64,000 bases of DNA from Tubulanus polymorphus (lineage: Eukaryota > Nemertea > Palaeonemertea > Tubulaniformes > Tubulanidae): NCBI RefSeq assembly GCF_964204645.1, contig NC_134026.1, forward strand, positions 25,436,650 to 25,500,649. Direction: 5' to 3'. Shown piece after piece: positions 42,001-54,000 of the stretch. A program made the position numbers and the translations under genes. The notes under the pieces are model-generated. The model saw only the letters and a list, made by a program, of their open reading frames with translations, was not told the origin of the DNA and did not search any database. Position 1 is the stretch's first letter; the number at the start of each line of letters is the position of its first letter.

Positions 42001-45000
42001 CAAAGAGCGGTACTTAAAACAAATTCGAGCTCGATGTTGGTAAATATCGCTGAACGTATCCATTTTAATGAAGTGAATTTGATAAGTCATATACTCATAG
42101 GAGCAGAAATGAAATCTGCAATCAAAGAATCATTGCGTACACACCAGATAGATCGAGTGAATGCGGAAAAGTTAATAGGGAGCACAACAAGTTACTGCAA
42201 TGAGTCGATGAAATGCGATTATAATTTCAGATATTTCGCGTCAATGAAATGACCGATTGATGAAATGAAGTTAACAGCGTTTGAAGATCGCTTTACGATT
42301 ATCACGATACGGCCGCGTGTGACAAAACCATCTGATAAAATCCTTCACTTCTCAATTTCTCAATTCCAAAGATAACGATTAAATCGCTTTTATTATTGGC
42401 AAAATGAAACGTGATTCATCGTGATTCGCGTTCACTGAGTTGCCGTCGAGCGCTTCACAATCTGCGGTTTAATTTTTCAAGTTCATTTCGACGCGGACGA
42501 TTTCAAGAGAAGCTGAATATCGGATATTACTGAAGCATCAATCTGAATTCGAAAAATCGGTTGATAGTGTCCCGTGCTATCGTACTGCTACGGCAACCAA
42601 TCTCACAGCCGATCGCCGTATTTCAATATATTAACGGTTGACTCTATTTACCAAAATTCTCTTGAAATATTAATAATTCTCGAACCTTTTTTTCCCCTAT
42701 ATACTTGTGCTTAAGGAGTAGGGCGAATTCTGATGGGTATGATGTCACAAAAACTTTATCTTTACTAAACCTAATTTTCTCATATCAATTTTGATAGATT
42801 TTAATAATTACTTTTCGAGAGGATGTATCGGGGCTAGACTGGTTACCGGTCAATTCAACTCAATTATCGATATATTCAAAACCAAAATATCTTCATTTGG
42901 TTAGTGTTCTTGCTTTTTGTTATTATGTATAAGTCTCCATCACCACTGGAGGGAAAACAAACTATGACGTCATGAGCATATCTTCTATACGAGGGAAATC
43001 CCACAATAACTCAACCAAAGATGAAAAGTTCTTGAATAGAAGTGTAACTTCTATAGTAGATTGGCGTATCAAAATTGTTCGATGACGTCACGGCTGTGGT
43101 TTATAGGCAATTTTGCGAAGCCATACAATTTCAAAGATAGCATTAGTGTTTGCGTATGACTAAAAACAAAAACTCGAATCAAACGTTTTCCAGACGGGCG
43201 AAAACGCAATTTTATTTCAAGATTAAATCGTATGTTTATTCTGGAGAAAATCGACGACGAGTCTCGATACTCGAGATCGCAAAACGAAATCAGGTTCAAG
43301 GATTCTGCACACATGAAATTATAACAATCAAGTACTTCACCAATCAAAATGAAATTGCTGATTTCCAATTAAACTGAAGACGCTGAAGTTCAATTTTCAG
43401 CGATATGTCAACGGCACCAGGCGAAAACGTTTCCTGTTCTTTGAATATATGAAATAGTTAACACAGTTCTCTTCTGGGTTTTCAGGTCTGTTCGAAAACG
43501 ACGAGAGCCCGATGTACCGTTCTACGATAACCCTTACGAGCCCTTTTCTCATATATACCGAAACATGGAGACTTAATTCATTTCATTGTCACGGTTAAGA
43601 TGTACTTAAGACTCGAGGTCGAAACGTCAAAATATTAAGAAGTACAATAAATATCATCTTCATCAGGATGGGTTAAACATATTCGTGTCTATTTTGTTTA
43701 GTATGCTCACTTTCGTCATCTCAAAACTGGATTAAAGTTTTTTGCCGTGGAGTGTAAATGCACTCTGTCAACCCATGAGCGCAGAGATTTTTCGCTGACT
43801 TCACCCGTACGATTGCTCGATTCTAACGCCGCGAAAACAATTTCATTTTAAATTGGTATTCTCTTGCAAAATAGCTGAATCAGAAAAATGCGAGATTAAT
43901 TTAACAGTTTAGCCGAATGTAGGATGTAAAAACAACATTGACGCGCCGAATTGAATTTCTGCACAGATGAAGCCTCGATGACTTCATATTTCAACGGCGC
44001 TTTAAATCGGTGGTACCGGCGTTGCCAGTTGAATGAATCGAATTTTATTTGTGTTTTCCAGCGTTTAAAGAAAGCATCCACGCTGAAAATTTCATTTCAA
44101 ACCGAAGAAAAGAAGACATAACAGTTTCGACTGGAATTGAGTTTAAAATCGATATTTCTCCGTTTACCGATAATCGATGACTGATAGATGAACGTGACTG
44201 AAGTGAAGGCAAAAGGCTTCAACGACCACGAAACGGTTATCAAACTAAGGATTCCCTCTGCGAAATCTTTTCTAGAAATCAAATACTAATCGCGAACATC
44301 GACGGCGTTTCGACGAACAAAAAGATCTATTTATAACGATTGCGTTTTATGATTGAATTTTGCGAAAACTGAGAACCAGATGCCGAGTTTCGTAAGCTTA
44401 ATTCAAAAGTCCATATAGCCCACCTTGCAGCGCCGCTAATAAGGTTAATAAATGGCCCTAAACTATGACCGAATCCGACACCTTTTACAATGAATTCATA
44501 AACTTCGAGCATTCAAAAGCCATTTGCGGCTGGTAATTGATAATTTCCAGCAAACAATGCCGTCAAAATGGAACCTAAGGGCTGCGCGGTTCCCGGTAGA
44601 ATTTTCGCTTGGCGAATGATTGAATTTTTGTCTTTCGAACGATAATGGGCAAACCTCGAGGGGTCGAATCTATTTTAATGCAAAGACGCGGTCATATTTT
44701 AAGCCGGAGCCAAACCGAAAAACCAGGAAAGCGTACCGAGCCCCAAGAGCTTTAGAATCTGTCCCGACAGCGCTCACAAATTTCATATTTGTTAATGAAG
44801 CTATATAAGTCGAGATGTCAACATCGAACGTCAATTGTAAAGTGGCATTAAGCCGACTGGCGACATGAAGCATTGCGGTCTTATTCTTCATTAGCGAGCA
44901 GGTTTATTGACTTTTGAAAATGGATGACCCGCTCCGCACGAAAACATCAGTACCACGATAAACAGGCCGGTCTAAAACACGTCCTCGGTTGAAACAGAAT

Positions 45001-48000
45001 CGACAGGGTTCATAACGACCTTTCACGGTTTGTTGCCTATAATGGAATTGAAAGGGATTCGCCTATAAAACAAAGTACGTCGTTTGAAACCATATCCTCC
45101 CCTTAAGATAAGATACCATCTCTTATCATCGAATGAATGGAATTGTTTCAAGCATTAGGATAATTAAGATAATTTCAGCAGTCATACGGCGGAAACTCTC
45201 TGCGCTTGTCATATATAAAGATGAACCGATGCATTGGCTGCACCGGGATGATTGAACTAGTCCATTCAGCCGCTCGAATGCGGCCGATATCCATCCGTAT
45301 CAACGCCGAGCTAATCTATCAAAAAGAAACTTAATTATCGAGCTTAAAGAGTTTTTGCGTATTCCATAACGATGTGTTGCATGTTGGGCTTCATTTAACA
45401 CACCGATGCGATAAATCCATGTCCAGTAAATAAAAGCGTATTGATGACATCGTCGCCGGTAAACTTGTATTTTATTGCAGTGAAACTATTCAGGACAGTA
45501 ATAATTTCAAATGAACTATTAGACCGGGTGTCAATGGCGGCATGCAATATGGCTATCAGCCTTCACACCGCAGATGGCTTTTCGATGATAAAGGATGATA
45601 ATTGCTAATTTTGCAATAAAAAGCGTTATAAAAATTCGAGTTTCTAATTTTTTGCTAGAAATCCTACCAGGTTTACGGAAACGGCCAGACAGCTAGTCTG
45701 AAGACGAAACTAATGATTTAGAAAATGTGAAACGGCGTCGAGTTCATTCGGTCTGAAAGGGCGAAACGAATGTTGTTATTTTCTTGAAAATTAAAGTTTC
45801 GTTGGGCACTAGGAGGTACTGCCATCTCGCGCGAACTGGTGGAACTAACCACCACTGTCAACACGTCTTCGAACGCTTTCGGAGATCATCACACACAACG
45901 CAGATGGCGATGAACAATATTAATCCGAAATTATGAGATTAGATTGTATCAAAAAATGGAGAACTTGAAGAATATTCTGATTTAACAAATTTGAGGTTTA
46001 TGTCATTAAAAGAGAAGTAACGTTTTCGACAGCAGTAACAGTATGAAAAGTAAGACACGGAAGCAGTATGAAAAGTAAGACATTTTATAGCTTGTATCAG
46101 AGCTGTGTAAAATCAAACTTCATAATTCAAAATGTGATCCGCATCTTCTAATATATTCGAAGCGATACATATATACGCGCGAGAACGTCTTTTAGATCCC
46201 CATAACATCGTCAATGTCGGAAAGTATTTAACTTCTTATTTCTAATGACTTCGTTTTTCGACAATGTTGACAGATGTGGTTGTAATTAGGAAAGTTTTGT
46301 CGGACGGATATTTTGCGGTTAATACATAATCCAGCGCTGTCTGGAGCGGAGTGACAGCGTGACAACTGATAGCACAGTGTGACACAGCGCGGCTTGTAGC
46401 CGAGAAATAGACTCAAACGTTCCCCGGTGATCGATGGGAATTTCAAAATCTCGGGCCAAAGTTCGAAACCGGAGTAATCCGACCGGGCTGAATTAGCGAC
46501 TGAGAAATGCCTGAAATAAACTGTCAAATCATCGTTTTTGACGTTATCAGAAGGTAATATTGTCAGAGCGAGGACAGACGAGTGCTATTAGGACAGTCTG
46601 TGAGAACTACATTCGCAAAATACATACAGGCTCGACGCGTTTTCTCTGGGGAGATGGCGATAACAAAGTAATGAAAATCATATAATCACTTAATCACTTT
46701 ATTAAATACCTTGTATATGAGAGAAAAGTCTTCTTGTCAGCTGCGTAAGAGGCCGGGCTTATGAAAGGTCCCTCTACGCAGTCTGTTAGGCCTCAAGGGG
46801 TTAAACATTAGTAATTCGAACGAACGTGTTTCCGACGCTTTCATTTCACAAAATTTCTCAAACACCTCGGCGTTTTGCGCGGTCCCATGTGTCTGTACCA
46901 TCGGTTGACGCATCAATTTATTACGACGGCAATCGCAATTTCAGTTTAGCCGACGCGGATGCCACCTTCGCAGCTGGCCCCGTCATTACGAAATACGAAA
47001 TAAAAAAGAAGATACCGAGGTTTTTGTCGAACATTTAATACTTCAATTTACAATACTATACGAGAAAATACACATTTATAATCGAGCGAAAGATGTGTTT
47101 ATTTGAAAGATGTTTCGTTCTAATTGCGCTCCTTCCACGTAATAAACACCGCAGAAGAAACATAAACATTTTTCACGCGAGTCTCATTTCGGTGTTTAAT
47201 GGCGAATGCAGCTGCAGCGAAAACAAATTTCACCAGGTCGTTATCAAAGTTAATATTTGTTTCAAAGTCGTTACTGTTCAAATTAATTGAACAGCGAGCA
47301 TTAATATCAATATATTTACAACAGGCAATCAGTCACCTCAAATGCGAACGGGATCCTTTTTTAATTTTGTGGCGAAAAGAAAATTTGTTGAAATAGTAAT
47401 TCCTACAGTGCAATTGCACTTTTATAGCCAGACACAGGCGTGCACAAACACTGGATACGATTTACTACGATAAAAGGTTTATTAGATGCACCAATACTGA
47501 TAAATAGAACTACAAAGCTGTATCTATAATTTTCTAAATCGCATTATATCTGTCCGTCGAAAACTATATATACTACGACTGCAAAATCAGATATTGTTTG
47601 GATCTAATTCGGCTACTGCCTCGGTATTAATTTCAAATCACTGATGACCCGCGGACAAAAGTTATGATTCAGTTACGTATAGTTTACGAACGAAAAGCCG
47701 CGTAGATCAACTGCAAATTAGATTAGCATAACTCAAGGACCGTTTGAATTCACCTGGACCTCACAGCGTTACGAATGACCATAAAAAATCTTTCGTCGAG
47801 ACAATGGTCTAGCGGTTAAAGTTCTTCATAAGATATTTGGGTTCATTGATAAAGATTAAGGACAACTCAGAAGGCAATAAACAAGAAAACTAACTTGAAA
47901 GTTTGACACCTCAAAAAAGTAACACATATACAATGCCTAATATCATCGGCAATGAATGATATAATAATATTACACTACGGATCTATAGTTATTTTGAATT

Positions 48001-51000
48001 TGAATATTATCGACGGTTGAATCGAATTGACCGGCAACCTGTCTAACCAGTTTAGTCCCAATATTCATGAAATAGAGCACATCCACTCAAAATTCATCAT
48101 TAATAAGACATGAAAACTTATCATCTTAGGAGTCATGGAATATATTTAATTACAAAATGAATGCCAAAGTTCACAATTGAAATTCTTATTTTGGAACGTC
48201 AATATTGATGACGTAGATCACATAAACTCACACAGTACCCCTTAAATAACGTATACTAGGTACCGATGTGTATAAACATTATTGTAACGGTTTTCACGGC
48301 GTCAATAAAACCATTTCGTCTGAGAAATCTCTAAGTAACACGCGATGATCGGATTTAAATCAAATTCAAACATCAATCTATGTTTTACACGGCGACCGCA
48401 CCGAGATGACGAATGGAAACATGTGAACTAACACGGTTTTTACACACGACGTCATCCTTAAACAGCAGAACACGAGAAACCGATAACAACAACTACTGCG
48501 GCAATCATCGCTTTCAATTTCAATTGATTGAAATCACAAGGCGTCGCGACTCAGTCGAGTGTAATACGAGAAACAGAAACACGTTTTATTAATGTTTACT
48601 TAGCATCATCAAGAATTAACCCTATACCAGCTACAAGCGGTTAAAAGACATACACGTTATTGATCGCAGACAGAAACTGTATTTCATTGCTGTTCATCTG
48701 AAACAACTGAGCTCACAGATTTAAACTTTGCTAATAACAATGACCTAATTTTCAACGATACTTCACCTGCAGCGCCGATCGTGTTGGGAATGATGCCCTT
48801 ATAAATCAAGGTGTACCCGCTGCTGCAGAACGTGCACGCACAATTTCAAAGAAACGTCCTCATAAATTCTCGGGTCAATTTCTACGCGCAGCGTCCCCGG
48901 GGAGATGAACGCCGGATTTCATGCGAATCCCACTGACCCAGGCACGATTTCAGTAAACCGTTTTTCAGACTACATTAGCTTAAAAGCATGAATGGTCACC
49001 ATATTATACGTCCATTTGTCTCGACGATTTAACATTGAAATCGAATTATTTACCGACCTACGCTGACTCATCTGCGATATGGACTCGACGTGGCGTGTAC
49101 TAGAAAAAAACGAACTTAATTCACTGACCAATCTCCATTACATCACACACACCTCACGACTTGAAGCCGGCGCAGCAAATTTAATCCCGGCGACGAACGT
49201 CTACGCATACAAAAACGTCCATTTCCGAGTTTTCATCATAAAATTGGCGAATTTAGATTATGCGAACTGGTCCACATGGAGCAGGTAGATAAATCATGGT
49301 GGCGATGATTTCAACCATTACGTTATTGTCGGGTCATAGTTTCAGCAATAAATCATATACGAGAAACCGAACCGGATCGCAAAGAAAATTCATTTACGTT
49401 TCTGGATATTTAAGGCGGAAAATTGTAACGTATGAATCCCGAGGGGTTCGTTTCAGTGACTTGAGACCATTACCAATACGACTTTATCGAACCAAGATTC
49501 AAAATAATGGACGAGATCTAATGGACAACGATGTTAGTAGCTGAAAAGAGTCGTGTTTTGGAATTCCCATTTCTAAGCGATCGCTGTCAATTTATCATAT
49601 TAATTAGATGAAGTCATTTAGCCACCATCTGCACCATCCCATAAGAATTTCCAACAATTTCCACGTTCATATCCTTTTCACGTCCATTCATACTTTTTTC
49701 TCTCTGAGAAGAACACTGAAATGCTAAATTACCATGTTCAGGTCGTAGAAACTCGGACGACCGGCTTAGGAGAAACTTACACACTGAAGCACGAAAAGCG
49801 CCGCGAGTAAAACATGTCGGCATTTCCCATCATCATTCTGGTGCTATAGGCATTTTCTAAACACGATATCTTTTAAACTCCTTCATCGCTTCTTTATCGA
49901 CGAACTAAGAAGCAATAAACTCCGGGTCGTGTAACTTCTTTAAATACGTTATATTTGTAAGTGTCGGTGCGCGCGCGTATCCCTAAGATATGACAACGTT
50001 TTAATTCGAAGAACGAAGAAAATTAGGAAAGCTATCTGATTTTTCCTTCTCTAACTGAGCGTCCTAGGGCTAGTTGAAATATGTCACGAGCTTGAACACG
50101 GTATGAACATCATATTTACGCGTCCCAAGGAAGGCTTTCCCAGTGCAGCTCCGGGGGACACTAAATTAGCAAATAAATACGCTAAAATTACCTGAATCCA
50201 GAGTTTCGCTACCGACTAGCCCGTGGACATACGAGAATTATCATTTTACCATCAATAAAATTGACATCTTTTTCGCGAAATGAAATCCAAGTCGAACGAG
50301 CTATTTCACGTGAGGAGGAAATTTAGAGAAACAAAGGATTTCGAGGTGCTTCGGGCAGCACTGTCATTCGTGCCTTTAATCACATTAAGTTGGATAATAA
50401 TTCCATCTGAAGGCCGCGGGCGAACCAGGTAAAAGATTCATTCAGCAAAATGCAGCAGTTTTATTCGTGCAGTTTTATTCACAGCAAATTGAGATAACTG
50501 TAGATTTGAATACCAATTCCAGGCGAATAAATGGACCGTGAACGGTCAAAATTCAAAAGATAAATGAGTTTAGACTAGAATTTTCTTCTGGAATGCACGT
50601 TAGTTCCTCCGAGGCTCGCTGCCCGAGACAAACCGGATCTATATAATGGCTCGTACAATTATGAATCATATACAATTTGACGTGTTCAGTTTTAATGCTA
50701 TTTTCATGGCGGTCACGATCCATTCATCCATCATTGAAAGGCTCAAGTGATCGCATCGATTGGAAGCTATCTAAATTTCACATTACAGTCCATCGATACA
50801 CAGAAAATATGCTATAAAATGGAGTGCATAGTGATCTCTGATTAGATTTTACGAGCATATATAAATTTGGCGAGTTCATTTTAGTGCAAGCGATTGAGTG
50901 GACAAACAAGTTTATACCACCAGAACCACAGTATCTATAGTCAGACTGAGGCGTCAGTCAGCGCTTTTTCCAGAATCCGAAAAGGAGTGCCAAGCTTGTT

Positions 51001-54000
51001 TCTAATTAAGCTATGAAATAAGAAAATGCAGTATTCATTTTGAAACAAACAAACTCTTTACATTTTGACCAAGTTGCAACTGGAAAAACACAATACACCG
51101 AGATCGAATTTGGAAGATAAATTTCCTGTGATGACAAAAAGTCCAAAAACTAGGCGCTCTTCAGCACTTTCAGGACGTCAGCTTAACAGTTAGCACTAAT
51201 TAGGGTCTATCCTAAATATTTCCAAGTCAATCAAGCACTTTTCAGGAATTGTCAGACTAGCTACAAACCCTGAGAACTTCAATTTCTAAACGATTTCAAC
51301 AGAGTGCGGATCGAATTTGACCATTTATCGATAGTTTTTTTTCACGCCAATTCTTCAAAGAGCGACGATAATGCGTTCAGCATTTTACTGAACGACATAA
51401 TCTAACGAAGAAAGGAAATGAGTGTTTTAGAAAAGCTTAGATGGTCGAGTCGGGGGCTTTACGAACATCCATAAAATATCAGCGATGAAGTAATTACGAG
51501 TTCCTTTTATGGCGTTCAGTTTACGATGCCGTTTTCATGATTTGGAAATTTTTCAATCTCCACCGAGCCCCGGTTGCCTTGATTAAAGCGCCGGTATTTT
51601 ATGCTGCCGTTTATTGCAAAATCGGATCAAAGCAACGACCGCAATTAATATCCTTATTTTAATGAGAGATTTTCCTTCGACTCGTAAGTCATGTGCCGGC
51701 GAGTGTCCACGCATTTAAGAAATTTGATTTCTAGCTTAATTACCAGACTTAACTAGATCATAAATATGTCAAAATTACAAAATTACGTCATAAAATACGA
51801 GGTGCATCACTTTCATACGGACTTAGATGATGTAAGCGAAAAACGATTCCACGAGAATAGCCGCAGAGCCTATAATACCTCAACTAACTACAAGATTATT
51901 AAATGCGAATTGAAATCTTAATGAAGATTGCTCGGCGTTCGTGCGTAATCTTTATCAGTGATTTCGGATCTCCGAATATACCGTATAGATCGGAACTCAC
52001 CGTCTAGAATTCTACGAATTCTTTTTTTCGACATGACTTCAAGATGTTCCATGCATCGTCTTTTCAATTCGATTCTCGGCATTCCCTGAAAAGAGGAACG
52101 GAGAACTGGCGATTCATAACAGCACGAAAATTGTGTTCTCCATACTTTCTAATCTTTTTTTTACATTGTCTAAAACTCGAACCACATCAAAAAGAGAAAT
52201 GTACTAAACGCCACGTCCGCTGAAGATAGAGATTAAAGAGATTTCTTTTCCGTCTTTAATAATTCAGTTGTTTTGGATGAATTCATCAATTAATTGTCTT
52301 TCTCTTTGAATATTTAGACTGATCGTCTTGCAGCATCGTAAAATGGCGATAATGGCTTTAATTTCACCAAAACGGAACCTTTCAACCAAGAATCCGGAGC
52401 CACCCCGGTAGAAAAAGTACCGCAATTAACTGAATGGAAAACATAAAGTCGTCGCGATAAGGGTCATTTAAGTGCTAAATGGCGATTCATCTTCATTTAA
52501 GGGGGCGAAATTTGTTTGGAATGCGAACCTTGAAATTTACATCGGTGGCGTCAATTTCCTGCGCCGCGACAGCGTGCGGTCATAAAAAAGACAATCAGAT
52601 TCATTTCGTGAAACGAATGAAATGATGAATGAATAAAAAAAAGTTCGGACGCGCGCACGATTTCGAAAACTATGCAAATCGGAACCGCTATCGCGACGCA
52701 CGGGGCTTTTTATCGTCGGGAAGAGCGAGGCGAACCTCTAATGGTCGGATTAGAAAAAGATACACATTTGATTACAAAGATTGGAAAAGCTGGTTAAGAT
52801 AATGCGTACTCGTTTGTCAAACTACGAATAAAACGCACGTACTGTCGACATTAAGGAACACATTTAGCGCAAACTCTTCAAACGAATGAAAGCAATTCAA
52901 TTACTATATTTAAAGAGTGTATTAAGAATTTCAGGCTCTGTGTCCTGATAAGTAGAATTCATTAGAAGCTTTCAAAGCTCGGCACAAAAGACTTCCCATT
53001 ATAATTTATCTTAATTCAAGCCACTTATACCGGAGTGAATTTATTTGACAACTGAGTTTTGAGTAAGCCAGTACATCAGGAACGTTCAGAGGATCTAGTT
53101 TAGGGTCTGCCCCGGAGAGGCAATTTGCTCAATGGCATTTTCAAATTGATTACAGAATGCTTAAGGAACTATGGAACATACATTTTGTTGTTGTGAAACA
53201 GGCTTTCGCCGTGCTAAATGGAGGCCGACCTATCATATCTAGCAGTCTCCAAAAAATCTCAAAACGATAAGTTACTCCTAAACCGGATAATACGTATTTT
53301 CTATCTTGATTGATCGGTTCAATTTCAAACAAATTGGTTCCCGCAAAATTCTGAACAACATCGCCGTTCACGCGGGGCAATTGAGGGTGATACCTTTATC
53401 TGGTTATATTCTGTTAACATTAATGGCGTGTCAATATCAAACCCGGCGTTCGTATAGTTGATGCAAATATCATTGTGGGATAAACATCGAATTCACATAT
53501 CGGCGAATCCCGCGCGGGGCAATTTCAAAATTCGTCCAATCTGTTTGGATAAATACGTCATTTTACGGCCATTACACGAAAGCCCAGCGACGACTGAAAT
53601 AGCGAATTTAATGAGCGACGAGATTAAATTCTCGTTACGCCGTTAAAATATGAGACAGCTTTGAAAATGGCCGTTTCGTAAATCTGATCTGACTGATTAT
53701 CAATTGTGATTGAAGTATTTTTCGGCGAGAGGCCTTGAAATCAATCATCAACTGACTGTTAGTCGGCGTTCAACGATCTGGCGTCTGCATCATAACAACA
53801 ACCATTTTACCTCGTCCAGCTTTTCAGGGATAGTAGTTAGCAATACATACCCTTAAAACTTCTGGTATCAGACCCAACAGAGTCGGGCCTTTCACTGCGC
53901 GGAACATTTCATCGAGCATCTGCTTGCGATCTTTCACGTAGAAACCGATATTCTTAAGATCTTTAACGAGGTCAAGGTCGGAATCTTTATCAGATTTCTT

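Larger units (their letters stand above)
40988..52000 (-). other. CAAP1 intron (11 kb)
   Basis: Bounded by GTGAGT at 52000 and ttcctttag at 40988 on the minus strand. It holds a tandem hairpin repeat (41522-41759), a MITE fragment (42774-42912), a 25-bp direct repeat (46039-46082), a tRNA-like sequence (47798-47865) and a MITE copy (47903-48306). The reading phases of its flanking exons join directly. I see no other gene in it. Confidence 0.75.
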
